Source: Agromyces sp. Leaf222
Lineage (GTDB): Bacteria > Actinomycetota > Actinomycetes > Actinomycetales > Microbacteriaceae
NCBI RefSeq assembly: GCF_001421565.1
Contig: NZ_LMKQ01000003.1
Span: forward strand, 32,588 to 96,587
DNA: 64,000 bases
Reading direction: 5' to 3'
Within the stretch, counting starts at the first letter, position 1, and each line of letters opens with the position of its first letter. The notes under the pieces are model-generated. The model saw nothing but the letters and a program-made list of their open reading frames with translations, made no database searches and was not told where the DNA came from. Shown here piece after piece: positions 34,960 to 43,500 of the stretch. A program made the position numbers and the translations under genes.

Positions 34960-35657
34960 GCGCTCACCCCCGGCACGCGCTCGCCCACGATGCGGCCGTC
35001 GCGCATCTCGACGACGCGGGAGCACTGCGCCGCGACATCCGGATCATGCGTGACGACCACGAGCGTGCGCCCCTGGCCGGTCGTCGAATGCAGCAGCGCG
35101 CCCATCACGTCGGCGCTCGTCTGCGAGTCGAGGGCTCCGGTCGGCTCGTCGGCGAAGACCACGGTCGCGCCCGTCACCTGCGCACGGGCGATCGCCACAC
35201 GCTGCGCCTGCCCGCCCGAGAGCTGGCCGATGCGGCGCTCCTCGAGCCCGGCGAGGCCGAGGGAGGCCAGCCATCCGCGCGCGTGCTGCTCGGCGGTCGC
35301 GCGCGGCATCCCGTTCAGCATGAGTGCGAGGGCGACGTTCTCGACCGCGGTGAGCTCCGGGATGAGGAGCCCCTGCTGGAAGACGAACCCGAACGCCTCC
35401 CGGCGCAGCCGCGAACGCTCGCCCTCGCCGAGTTCGGTGACCGCCACCAGGCCGATGCCGGAACGGAAGCCGACCGTTCCGGAGTCGGGGCGGGTGATGC
35501 CCGCCAGGCAGTGCAGCAGGGTCGTCTTGCCCGACCCCGACGCACCCATGATGGCGAGCGACTCACCGGTGCGCACCTGGAGGTCCACACCCGCCAGCGC
35601 CTGCGCGGTGCCGAAGGACTTGCTGAGGCCTGCTGCCTCGATCACATACGAACTCAT
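34956..35657 (-). CDS. ABC transporter ATP-binding protein, MacB/LolD-like
   Basis: 233 residues. Walker A GASGSGKTT, signature QLSGGQAQRVAIARAQ, Walker B TVVFADEPTGALDS, H-loop VVVTHDPDVA. This motif set (ADEPTGALD) marks the MacB/LolD exporters that partner FtsX-type permeases, here encoded next with a 4-base overlap. GGAGG is very close to ATG 35657. Confidence 0.92.
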   Translation of the reverse strand: MSSYVIEAAGLSKSFGTAQALAGVDLQVRTGESLAIMGASGSGKTTLLHCLAGITRPDSGTVGFRSGIGLVAVTELGEGERSRLRREAFGFVFQQGLLIPELTAVENVALALMLNGMPRATAEQHARGWLASLGLAGLEERRIGQLSGGQAQRVAIARAQVTGATVVFADEPTGALDSQTSADVMGALLHSTTGQGRTLVVVTHDPDVAAQCSRVVEMRDGRIVGERVPGVSA

Positions 35658-35751
35658 GCCTCCAGCCTCGCCGGGCGGGGGGCGTCGCACGTCGGGCTGC
35701 AGGCGTATTCGGCGGCCCGCGGCGTCCGCCTGCAGATGTACACGAGACGAT

Positions 35752-35789
35752 GCGGCGCGGCATCCGATGGTCGACGGATGCCGCGCCGC
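35752..35789 (-). terminator. Hairpin after the LPMO gene (copy 1 of a repeated stem)
   Basis: GCGGCGCGGCATCCG pairs perfectly with CGGATGCCGCGCCGC, 8-base loop. It lies 25 bases after the LPMO stop. The same stem recurs at 37372-37409. Confidence 0.7.
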
Positions 35790-35813
35790 GGCGTCGGAGG
35801 AACGGGCCCCCGG

Positions 35814-37187
35814 TCAGCCCACGGGCGTCCAGAGCGAGCGTGCGGTGATCCAGCTCGGGTCGCCGACGCCCTGGTGCGTCTGCACGGCCTCGTAGACCGC
35901 GCCGCCGTGGCTCACGCGGTCGCCCTTCGTGTACGCGCCGCTGGGGTTCCACGCGGGGGCGGTGCCCCCCGACCCGGCGACGGTCGTGACCTGGAACACC
36001 GTGCTGAACGCCGACACGTTGCCCGCGGCATCCACCGCGGCGACGCGGTACCGGTAGGCCGTCGCCGCAGTCAGGCCCGAATCGACGAGGCTCGTGCCCG
36101 CGCCCTGCCCGACCTGCGCGAACGCGCCCGTCGGCGTCGCACGCTCCACGCGGTAGGCGGCCACCCCGCGGTCATCGGTCGACGCCGTCCACATGAGGTC
36201 GACGCTCGTGGCCGTGGTCGCCATGCTGTGCACGCCCGTCGGTGCGGTCGGCGCCTGCGTGTCGGGCTGCGAGCCGCTGCCCGTGGTCACGCTGAACACC
36301 GCGCTGTACGCCGAGACGTTGCCCGCCGCGTCGACGGCGGCGACCCGGTAGCGGTACGCCGTCGAGGCCGAGAGACCCGTGTCGAGGTGACTCGCGCCCG
36401 TCGCCTGCGCGACCTGGGCGAACGCGCCGGTCGCGGTCGCACGCTCGACGCGGTACCCGCTGACGCCGCGATCGTCGGTCGACGCGGTCCAGGCGAGTCC
36501 GACGCTCGACGAGCCGGTCGCCGTGCTGCGCACCGACGTCGGCGCGGTCGGCGCCTGCGTGTCGGCGGACCCGGGCGAACCCGAGATGTTCACGTCGACC
36601 ACGTTGTAGAACGCGTTCGTCGTGTCCCACACCTCCCAGACCGCGAGGATCACGTGGTAGCCCGAGTGGTCGCTCGGGATCGTGATCGTGTGCACCGGGT
36701 ACGTGTTCGCCGCCGAGTGGTCGTGGGCGACGACCTGCAGCAGCTCGAACGACGAGCGCTTCAGCGGCTCGTTCGGGTTCCAGCCGTTCTTCGTGATGTA
36801 GTACCGCCACTGGTCGGTGTTGTGCGGCGCGGTGTACGTCCACCCGAACCGGTGCGGGCCCGGCGTGATCTCGTTCTTCGCCCACCTCGTCGCGGTCTGC
36901 GCGTCGAGCTCCGAGAACTGGGCGATGCCGGCCGAGGCGATCCTGCCGTCGGCCGGCCCCGTCTCGGGGAACCCGCCGGGCGCCTCGAGGCTCTGCGGCT
37001 CGTAGGCCACCGCGCCCAGTCCGGTGTTGCCCGGCATCACCTGCCGGGCGGTCAGCTCCGAACCCGAGCCGCCGATCCATCCGTGCGCGAACGCCGGCGC
37101 GGCGACGCCGAGCATCGCCAGGGCGGTCGCCGTGGCGAGCACGACGAGCGCCTTCGGCCTCCGTCGTCGAGAAGTGGTGGTGTGCAT
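35814..37187 (-). CDS. Secreted AA10 lytic polysaccharide monooxygenase with two FnIII domains and CBM5/12
   Basis: 457 residues. The signal peptide ends AFA-H, leaving His35 as the N-terminal copper-brace residue; the second His is His122 in YTAPHNTDQW. The AA10 domain spans about 35-205 (ending FYNVVDVNISG). Two nearly identical FnIII modules follow (about 210-305 and 312-405, each with ...AGNVSA(Y/F)S.VF.VTT). A CBM5/12 chitin-binding module closes the protein (AWNPSGAYTKGDRVSHGGAVYEA...W.PVG). It cleaves crystalline chitin or cellulose oxidatively outside the cell. AGAGGA precedes ATG 37187. Confidence 0.93.
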   Translation of the reverse strand: MHTTTSRRRRPKALVVLATATALAMLGVAAPAFAHGWIGGSGSELTARQVMPGNTGLGAVAYEPQSLEAPGGFPETGPADGRIASAGIAQFSELDAQTATRWAKNEITPGPHRFGWTYTAPHNTDQWRYYITKNGWNPNEPLKRSSFELLQVVAHDHSAANTYPVHTITIPSDHSGYHVILAVWEVWDTTNAFYNVVDVNISGSPGSADTQAPTAPTSVRSTATGSSSVGLAWTASTDDRGVSGYRVERATATGAFAQVAQATGASHLDTGLSASTAYRYRVAAVDAAGNVSAYSAVFSVTTGSGSQPDTQAPTAPTGVHSMATTATSVDLMWTASTDDRGVAAYRVERATPTGAFAQVGQGAGTSLVDSGLTAATAYRYRVAAVDAAGNVSAFSTVFQVTTVAGSGGTAPAWNPSGAYTKGDRVSHGGAVYEAVQTHQGVGDPSWITARSLWTPVG

Positions 37188-37371
37188 CGCTCATCCTCTC
37201 CGCGGCGCACGGCGCCGCCTCTGCGCGGCTGAGCACGGTCGCCCTGCCCGGCACCCCCGGACGCTACGCGGGGCGTTCGGCCGCGGCATCCGCAATTCCA
37301 CCTACGCACCGCCCGCGACGCAGGTGCCGTCGACGACGATCGCCGGCACGCCCCCGTCTCCGCACACGAGT

Positions 37372-37409
37372 GCGGCGCGGCATCCGACCCCCACCGGATG
37401 CCGCGCCGC
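37372..37409 (-). terminator. Hairpin after the ABC permease gene (copy 2 of a repeated stem)
   Basis: Stem identical to the one at 35752: GCGGCGCGGCATCCG / CGGATGCCGCGCCGC, with an 8-base loop of different sequence. It lies 31 bases after the permease stop and upstream of the LPMO gene. Confidence 0.65.
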
Positions 37410-37439
37410 GGCCTCTGCTCGCCCCTCGCGGGCCCCCGA

Positions 37440-38207
37440 TCAGCGGGGCGTTGCCCGCCGGATCACGAGGTAGCCGCCGATCGCGCAGACCACCGCGAGC
37501 CCGAGCACGATGGTGAAGCCGCCGATGAGGCCGATGGAGGCGAACCACTCGAACAGGGCCATCCAGCTGTTGCTGAACGTCATCGTCGCGATGAAGGCGA
37601 GGAACACGGCGATCGCGCCGAAGGCGACGAACAGCATGCCCCGCATGCGCCATCGCATGTACACCGTCGTCACGCTCGCGCCGATGAACAGCACCAGCAG
37701 CTGCATCGCCAGCGTCGTGTAGAAGTCGGTGAGCCACCCCTGCTGCCCGTACCAGAGCGAGTCGAACATGGCGATGCCGATGCCCCAGCCGTCGGTCGCC
37801 TTCTCGATCTGCACGAGGGTCGCGATGGCGACGGCGTTCAGGAACGAGACGATGGCGAACATGGCGCTCGTGCCGAGCCAGAAGTCGCGCCGGGTGGTGC
37901 CGAAGCCGAGCGCGAACGAGAAGGTCATGCCGATCGCCTGCACGCCGACGACGACGAGGTACCACTGCGGCGAGAGCACGGCCCAGCTGTAGCGCATGCC
38001 CTCGGCCATGTCCTCAGCGGGCCCGCCCGCACCCGTGATGATGAGGCCGACGATCATCATGATCGCCCAGGCGGAGCCGAGGATGATCCACGGGATGCCG
38101 AAGAACACGGATGGATTGACGCAGTGCAGGCGCACGATGCGCCAGATCTCGTGGGCCCTCGACCGGGCTTCGGTGCGCACGATCGACTGATCGATGACGG
38201 CGCTCAT
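37440..38207 (-). CDS. ABC transporter permease of a GntR-regulated exporter
   Basis: 255 residues, about six membrane helices (VFFGIPWIILGSAWAIMMIVGLIITG, WYLVVVGVQAIGMTFSFALGFGTTRRDFWLGTSAMF, and four more). No extracytoplasmic domain. It overlaps the ATPase stop by 4 bases and forms the membrane half of the YtrABC-like system. Substrate unknown; related systems respond to cell-wall antibiotics. Confidence 0.85.
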   Translation of the reverse strand: MSAVIDQSIVRTEARSRAHEIWRIVRLHCVNPSVFFGIPWIILGSAWAIMMIVGLIITGAGGPAEDMAEGMRYSWAVLSPQWYLVVVGVQAIGMTFSFALGFGTTRRDFWLGTSAMFAIVSFLNAVAIATLVQIEKATDGWGIGIAMFDSLWYGQQGWLTDFYTTLAMQLLVLFIGASVTTVYMRWRMRGMLFVAFGAIAVFLAFIATMTFSNSWMALFEWFASIGLIGGFTIVLGLAVVCAIGGYLVIRRATPR

Positions 38208-39112
38208 GCTGCGACCTCCTCGTCGGTGGAATCGGCACGCAGGTCGGTGCCGGTCAGGTGGATGATGAGCTGCTGGAGCGAGACCGGCGCGAGCTCGAGT
38301 CCGAGCTCGGCGGCGCGCACGCGGTCGGCCTGGTCGAGCCGGCCGTCGATGGTGGCCGACGCCAGCCCCCCGAGGCCCTCGCGGCCGATGACCGGCCGGT
38401 CGGCGATGAACGACTCGACCACGGACCGCGGACCGGCGACGGTCGTCGCCGACCCCCGCAACTCGTCGGCGTCGCGGTCGAACAGGATGCGACCCTGGTC
38501 GATGAGGATCACATGCTCGAGCAGGTTCGCGACCTCGTCGATCAGGTGGGTCGAGAGCACGATCGTGCGCGGGTGCTCGGTGTAGTCCTCGAGGAGCCGG
38601 TCGTAGAAGATGTGCCGCGCGACCGCGTCGAGACCGAGGTACGGCTCGTCGAAGAAGGTCATCGGTGCCCGGCTCGCGAGTCCGACGATGACGCCGACGG
38701 CGCTCAGCTGTCCGCGCGAGAGCTTCTTGATGGGGCGGTTCAGCGGCAGGCGGAAGTCCTTGATGAGCTGCTCGGCGAACTCGGCATCCCAGTTCTCGAA
38801 GAACCACGGCGCCGCCTTGAACACGTGTACGGCCTTGAAGCTGTCGGGGTAGCGCTGCGACTCGGCGATGAAGCACATGCGGCGCAGCACGTCGGCATGC
38901 TCGGCCGGCGCTCGTCCGAAGACGTCGAGCGAGCCGGCATCCGGGAAGAGCTGGCCGGTGAGCAACTGCATGATGGTCGTCTTGCCTGCGCCGTTGCGAC
39001 CGAGGAGGCCGTAGATGCGGTTCTCCTCGAGCGTGAGGTCGACGGCGTCGACGGCGGTGAACGACCCGTAGCGCTTCGTGAGCCCCTTCGCGCTGACGAC
39101 GGTGGCGGTCAT
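38204..39112 (-). CDS. ABC transporter ATP-binding protein (YtrB-like)
   Basis: 302 residues. Walker A GRNGAGKTT, signature in the variant form KKLSRGQLSAVGVIVGLA, Walker B MTFFDEPYLGLDA, H-loop VLSTHLIDEVANLLEH. The variant signature and the C-terminal extension of about 90 residues match the YtrB/BcrA type ATPases in GntR-linked operons. ATGA overlaps at both ends couple it to the regulator and the permease. Confidence 0.9.
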   Translation of the reverse strand: MTATVVSAKGLTKRYGSFTAVDAVDLTLEENRIYGLLGRNGAGKTTIMQLLTGQLFPDAGSLDVFGRAPAEHADVLRRMCFIAESQRYPDSFKAVHVFKAAPWFFENWDAEFAEQLIKDFRLPLNRPIKKLSRGQLSAVGVIVGLASRAPMTFFDEPYLGLDAVARHIFYDRLLEDYTEHPRTIVLSTHLIDEVANLLEHVILIDQGRILFDRDADELRGSATTVAGPRSVVESFIADRPVIGREGLGGLASATIDGRLDQADRVRAAELGLELAPVSLQQLIIHLTGTDLRADSTDEEVAA

Positions 39113-39468
39113 GATTCGATCCTTTCCGCGCGGATGAGCGCAGCGAGCTGGTCGATGTCGAGCCCGAGCTTCTCGGCTTCGACGATGAGCGGTCTGATGT
39201 AGGCGGTGGCGAACTCGTCTCGCCGCCGTTCGACGAGGCGCGCCCTCGCGCCGGTGGTGACGAACATGCCGATGCCCCTTCGTTTCTCGACGATCCCGTC
39301 GTCGACGAGTCGGTTGACGCCGCGGAGCGCGGTCGCCGGATTGATGCGGTGGAAGGTCGCGAACTCGTTGATCGACGGGATCTGCGCGCCTTCGGCGAGC
39401 GTGCCGTCGATGATGTCGTTCTCGACCTGCTCCGTGATCTGGATGAAGATCGGTCGCGATTCGTCCAT
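39109..39468 (-). CDS. GntR family regulator, YtrA subfamily
   Basis: 119 residues. The short winged helix (RPIFIQITEQVENDIIDGTLAEGAQIPSINEFATFHRINPATALRGVNRLVDDGIVEKRRGIGMFV) without a large effector domain defines YtrA. It is first in the operon, overlapping the ATPase gene by 4 bases. It probably represses the operon through the palindrome just upstream. Confidence 0.92.
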   Translation of the reverse strand: MDESRPIFIQITEQVENDIIDGTLAEGAQIPSINEFATFHRINPATALRGVNRLVDDGIVEKRRGIGMFVTTGARARLVERRRDEFATAYIRPLIVEAEKLGLDIDQLAALIRAERIES

Positions 39469-39490
39469 GCCGCCTCGCCCTGCTTGGTTC

Positions 39491-39520
39491 GTTGGTTAGT
39501 TACTTCACTGACTAACCAAC
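39491..39520. promoter_or_regulatory. YtrA-type operator
   Basis: GTTGGTTAGT and ACTAACCAAC form a perfect 10-bp inverted repeat with a 10-base spacer, 23 bases upstream of the GntR start. TAACTA on the minus strand inside it is a possible -10 element. Confidence 0.75.
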
Positions 39521-39574
39521 CATGTGCATGAGGATCTGTCAACCCCTCGCGCACATCCGCGCACCGCGATCCCG

Positions 39575-39616
39575 GCATCGGGGCTGTCGCCGTGCGCATC
39601 GGGGCTGTCGCCGCGC
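39575..39616. repeat. 21-base tandem duplication upstream of the antiporter gene
   Basis: GCATCGGGGCTGTCGCCG followed by TGC is repeated at once with CGC instead (39575-39595, 39596-39616), one difference in 21. Confidence 0.85.
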
Positions 39617-39683
39617 GCGTCTCGGCCCTAGGTTTGAGGGCATCGAGCACTCGACGGCGTCCGGGGGCTGAGAGGGGATCCGC

Positions 39684-40988
39684 ATGGCGGCAGCGGCAGC
39701 GACGGTCCTCGTGCTCATCATCGTGTGGAGCGCCTTCTCACGTCCGCTCGATCGGCGCGGCATCACGTCGGCGCTGTTCCTCGCGGCGGCCGGGCTGGCG
39801 GTCACGCTCGTCGTGCCCGGCGCGGTCGACATCTCGATGGAGACCATCGTCGCGGAGCGCGTCGCCGAGGTCGCCCTCGTGCTACTCCTGTTCAGCGACG
39901 CCACGCGACTGGACCTTCGCGCGCTGCGCCATCAGATGGCCTGGCCCGGCCGGCTCCTGCTGATCGGCCTCCCGCTGACGATGCTCCTCGGCATCGGCGT
40001 CGGCGTGCTCGTGTTCCCCGACATGGCCATCGCGTCGGTGGTGCTGCTGGCGACGATGCTCGCCTCGACGGATGCCGCGCTCGGCCAGAAGGTCGTCTCG
40101 GACGAGAAGGTCCCCGGCCGGGTCCGCCAGGCCCTCGACGTCGAGAGCGGCCTGAACGACGGCCTGGCCGTGCCGTTCTTCCTCGTCGCGCTGTCGATCG
40201 CCAACGCCGAGCTCGAGACGGGCATCACCAGCGCGGTCGTCAGCAGCATGGCCGCGCAGATCGGCTGGGGCCTCGTCGGCGGCGCGACGGCCGGGATCCT
40301 CGGCGGGCTGCTGTTCCGGATGGGCGATCGTCGCCAATGGGTCGGGCGGGAGTGGCGCCAGATCCTCCCCCTGGCGGCGGCACTGCTGTCATTCGTGATC
40401 GCGGACGGCCTCGGCGGCAGCGGGTTCATCGCGGCGTTCGTCGGCGGTGTCGTGTTCGGGCGTCTCGCCGGCCCGGTCAGGTCGACCGTGAGCATCTTCG
40501 CCGAGCAGGCGGGCGAGGTGTTCGCCGCCATCACCTGGATCGGCTTCGGCGCCCTGGCCCTGACGCGCGCGATCCCCCACATCACCTGGCAGGTCCTGCT
40601 CTACGCCGCCCTCAGCCTCACGATCGTGCGCATGGTTCCCGTGGCGATCGCCCTCGCGGGACGCGGCGCGCGGTTCCCGACCATCGCGTTCATCGGCTGG
40701 TTCGGACCACGCGGACTGGCGTCGCTCGTCTTCGTCCTGCTCGCGGTCGAGGAGGGCGTCCCAGAGGGCGAGGTCGTGCTCTCCACCGTGGTCGTCACCG
40801 TGGCGCTCAGCGTGCTGCTGCACGGCCTGAGCTCCGTGCCGCTCGTCGACGCCTACCACCGCTGGTACACGGCGCACACCGCCGGTCACCCGGCCGCGGG
40901 CGAGGCCAGGCCCACCACGATGCCCCGGCGCCGGCGTCAGCTCTCCGGCCCGACCTGGCCGGCCCCCGGATCCCGCAAGCCGGAGTGA
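39684..40988 (+). CDS. Cation:proton antiporter (CPA1/NhaP-like)
   Basis: 434 residues, about 12-13 helices. The fold signature includes ASTDAALGQKVVSDEKVPGRVRQALDVESGLNDGLAVPFFLVAL, in which the ESGLNDG motif holds the ion-binding Asn-Asp pair of CPA1 exchangers, and FGPRGLASLVF near the C-terminus. It exchanges Na+ or K+ for H+ across the cytoplasmic membrane. AGGGG lies 7 bases before the ATG. TAGGTT about 50 bases upstream may be its -10. Confidence 0.92.
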   Translation: MAAAAATVLVLIIVWSAFSRPLDRRGITSALFLAAAGLAVTLVVPGAVDISMETIVAERVAEVALVLLLFSDATRLDLRALRHQMAWPGRLLLIGLPLTMLLGIGVGVLVFPDMAIASVVLLATMLASTDAALGQKVVSDEKVPGRVRQALDVESGLNDGLAVPFFLVALSIANAELETGITSAVVSSMAAQIGWGLVGGATAGILGGLLFRMGDRRQWVGREWRQILPLAAALLSFVIADGLGGSGFIAAFVGGVVFGRLAGPVRSTVSIFAEQAGEVFAAITWIGFGALALTRAIPHITWQVLLYAALSLTIVRMVPVAIALAGRGARFPTIAFIGWFGPRGLASLVFVLLAVEEGVPEGEVVLSTVVVTVALSVLLHGLSSVPLVDAYHRWYTAHTAGHPAAGEARPTTMPRRRRQLSGPTWPAPGSRKPE

Positions 40989-41019
40989 CGGACGCCGAGC
41001 GGATGCCTCGGGGCCGACG

Positions 41020-42057
41020 TCACGCCCGGATGCGCCGCCGCGGCATCCGGAGCCGACCCTGCGCGAGCAGGATGCCGAGCAGCACGAGCAGCGCACCGAT
41101 CGGCTCATGCCACGAGAAGCGCTCCCCGAGCAGGATGAAGCCGAGCGCGACGCCGACGAGCGGCGTCACGTAGGTGACCGTCGAGGTGGCCGTCGGACCC
41201 CAGGCGCGCAGCACGTTGATGTTCCAGATGTAGGCGAGGCCCGTGCCGAGCACGCCGAGCGCGAGCAGCGATCCGACGATCAGCCAGCCGTCGTCGGAGA
41301 AGTCGAGGTCGACGGGATGCAGCGCGAGCCACGGCGTGAGCGCGAGCATCACGAGCGCCGAGACGCCGATCGAGAGGAACGCGAACGTCGCGGGCGCGAT
41401 CGGACGCTGGCTGAGGAACTTGCGCTGGTACCCGAACGTGAAGCCGTAGCAGAGGGTGGCCACGAGGCAGGCGAGCTGCCCGGCGAGCGACCCGGTGAGC
41501 GCCGAGTACTGCCATGGGCCGATCACCACGATGACGCCGAGGATGCCGACGGCGACGCCCGCCCACTTGCCGAGCCCGAGCTTCTCGACCCGGAACACGA
41601 GCGTGGCCATGAGGGCCGTCATGATCGGCGTCGTCGCGTTGTAGATCGACGCGAGGCTCGACGAGACGTACTGCTCGGCCCATGCGAAGCACAGGTACGG
41701 GATCACGCACGTCGTGAGCGACACCACGAGGAAGTGCACCCAGACGATGCCCTCGCGGGGCAGCAGCGGCCCCGGCGTGCCGTCGGGGGCGGTGACCCTC
41801 GGGCGCATGACGAGCACGATCACGCCGAGCGCGAGCCCGCCGAGCACCGTGCGCGACCACGCGACCTGCCCGAACGAGACGCCCTCGAGCGCGACCTTCA
41901 TGAAGAGGAAGCTCGATCCCCACACGAGGCCCATCGCGATGAACTGCAGCAGCGTCGACACGCTCCGACCCTGACGAGGGGCGGATGCCGCGGGGCCGGC
42001 GGGTGCGGTGACGGGGGCGGCCGCTGGGCGGGCTGCGGGGGTGGGGCTCGAACTCAC
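41020..42057 (-). CDS. EamA/DMT superfamily transporter
   Basis: 345 residues, ten helices in two EamA repeats (IAMGLVWGSSFLFMKVALEGVSFGQVAWSRTVLGG in the first; LALGVLGTGLAYIWNINVLRAWGPTATSTVTYVTPLVGVALGFILLGERFSWHEPIGALLVLLGILLAQ in the second). It probably exports metabolites or amino acids. The GTG start has TAGCCT 6 bases upstream and no ribosome site, so it is probably leaderless. Confidence 0.92.
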   Translation of the reverse strand: MSSSPTPAARPAAAPVTAPAGPAASAPRQGRSVSTLLQFIAMGLVWGSSFLFMKVALEGVSFGQVAWSRTVLGGLALGVIVLVMRPRVTAPDGTPGPLLPREGIVWVHFLVVSLTTCVIPYLCFAWAEQYVSSSLASIYNATTPIMTALMATLVFRVEKLGLGKWAGVAVGILGVIVVIGPWQYSALTGSLAGQLACLVATLCYGFTFGYQRKFLSQRPIAPATFAFLSIGVSALVMLALTPWLALHPVDLDFSDDGWLIVGSLLALGVLGTGLAYIWNINVLRAWGPTATSTVTYVTPLVGVALGFILLGERFSWHEPIGALLVLLGILLAQGRLRMPRRRIRA

Positions 42058-42063
42058 CTTGCG

Positions 42064-42069
42064 AGGCTA
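42064..42069 (-). promoter_or_regulatory. -10 element for leaderless EamA gene
   Basis: TAGCCT on the minus strand, 6 bases before the GTG start. Confidence 0.55.
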
Positions 42070-42234
42070 CGCCCGTGCGCGATGCGCTCCGAGCCGTCGG
42101 CGGCTCGATGTCCGGAATCCGCCGAAGGTCGGCAGTCGCGCGCGAGCTCTGGCGCCGCGCCCACGGAGCTTGGTACGTTCACGGTGCCCCCGAACCCTCA
42201 TTCCAACCCGAATCAGGATGCATCGGAGACGAAG

Positions 42235-43410
42235 ATGACCTCGAACCGCTCGGCAACGACGACGGCGTTCCGGAGAGCCGACCAGCTGTATCGCGCCGCG
42301 GGGGTGAACGGGGCGAACTTCTGGTTCCTCGGCAACGCGCTGCATGCCGGACTGCGCGCCCTCATCGCGACCGGCGGTCGCGACGCGACGAGCCTGCTGC
42401 CGTACGGGCTCGAGGCCTTCCGGGCCGTCGCCGGAACCGACGCCGGCGGCATCTGGCGCGACGACTACGGCTGGTGGGGCGGCGCCTTCTGCACCGCGAT
42501 CCGGAACCGGGCCGCGCTCGGGTACGGCGACCCGGCGCACGATGCGCTCTTCGACGCCCTGCTCGCCGAGTCCGTGCGGTGCTGGAAGAAGCTCGAGGGC
42601 AACTGGAGCGACACGGCGTACTCCGCCGAGATCGACCACGCCGCCCACGATGCCGACGTGGTGGGCGGCGCGTTCAACGTGGCGCCTGACGGCTCGGACT
42701 CACCCCAGCTCGCCGGGCGGAACTCCGTCACCAACGCGGGCTTCTGGCTCCTCTCGCTCGAGCTCGAGGCCATCACGAAGGATCGATCGTTCGGATCGCG
42801 GGCTCTGGCGCTCTCGTCGTGGGTCGGCGCCTGGGAGGCCAGAGGGCGGGCGGGGCAGCCCGGGTTGCGCGACGACCGTGGCCTGGTCTTCGAGCGGCCG
42901 ACCGGCAATGCGGTCTTCCCGGCGTGGGCCTGGTCGGGCGATCAGGGGGCCGTGGCGATCGACAGCCTTCGACAGCTCGAGAAGCAGATGGGGCCGCCGT
43001 ACACGGACTCCCTCGCGGCGCATCTCGTCATCGCGGCGCGCGACGGCCTGAGCGTCGAGGGCATCCTCACCGAGGATCTCGCCTTCCGCAGCGAGTTCGA
43101 CCAGTTCACGGTCGACTACTCCACCGGCAAGGGCATCTGCCTGCGGTACCTCTCGGATGTCTGCGCCACCCTCGGCCCGGAATGGACGGCTCGCGAGTTC
43201 GGCACGTTCATCACCGCGAACGCCTCCTCCGTGTGGGCTCGGCGCGATCCGGCGACGGGAGACCTGCCGTTCGCATGGGGTGCGGTGCAGCCGCGCGAGC
43301 CGATCACGGGCCACGAGGACATCCAGCCGCTCGTCTTCCACGTGTCGGCCCTGGACGCGCTCAGCGCCGCGTCCCGCTTCTGGCCGGATGCCCCGATCGA
43401 CGGAGCGTGA
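42235..43410 (+). CDS. (alpha/alpha)6-barrel protein, GH76-like
   Basis: 391 residues, no signal peptide. The repeated Trp/Gly-rich helical hairpins (GIWRDDYGWWGGAFCTAIRNRAALGYG, VGGAFNVAPDGSDSPQLAGRNSVTNAGFWLLSLELEAI, FPAWAWSGDQGAVAIDSL) resemble the (alpha/alpha)6-barrel of GH76 alpha-1,6-mannanases and related enzymes. The acidic pair RDDYGWWG recalls the GH76 Asp-Asp, but I cannot confirm the family. GGAG lies 6 bases before the ATG. It lies just upstream of a PfkB sugar kinase gene with its own LacI-type operator. Confidence 0.6.
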   Translation: MTSNRSATTTAFRRADQLYRAAGVNGANFWFLGNALHAGLRALIATGGRDATSLLPYGLEAFRAVAGTDAGGIWRDDYGWWGGAFCTAIRNRAALGYGDPAHDALFDALLAESVRCWKKLEGNWSDTAYSAEIDHAAHDADVVGGAFNVAPDGSDSPQLAGRNSVTNAGFWLLSLELEAITKDRSFGSRALALSSWVGAWEARGRAGQPGLRDDRGLVFERPTGNAVFPAWAWSGDQGAVAIDSLRQLEKQMGPPYTDSLAAHLVIAARDGLSVEGILTEDLAFRSEFDQFTVDYSTGKGICLRYLSDVCATLGPEWTAREFGTFITANASSVWARRDPATGDLPFAWGAVQPREPITGHEDIQPLVFHVSALDALSAASRFWPDAPIDGA

Positions 43411-43453
43411 GCGGCGAACCGACCGGCTGAGCGGTTCCCCGGCGACCTTCGAC

Positions 43454-43493
43454 TGCAAACGCTTTCACACGAGGCCGTCGGGAGCCATAGGCT
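43454..43493 (+). promoter_or_regulatory. LacI-type operator and promoter for the PfkB kinase
   Basis: TGCAAACGCTTTCA (43454-43467) fits the LacI/CcpA-family operator pattern with its central CG. A TTCACA -35 (43464-43469) overlaps it, 18 bases from a TAGGCT -10 (43488-43493), itself 7 bases before the ATG. Confidence 0.65.
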
Positions 43494-43500
43494 GGCCCGC

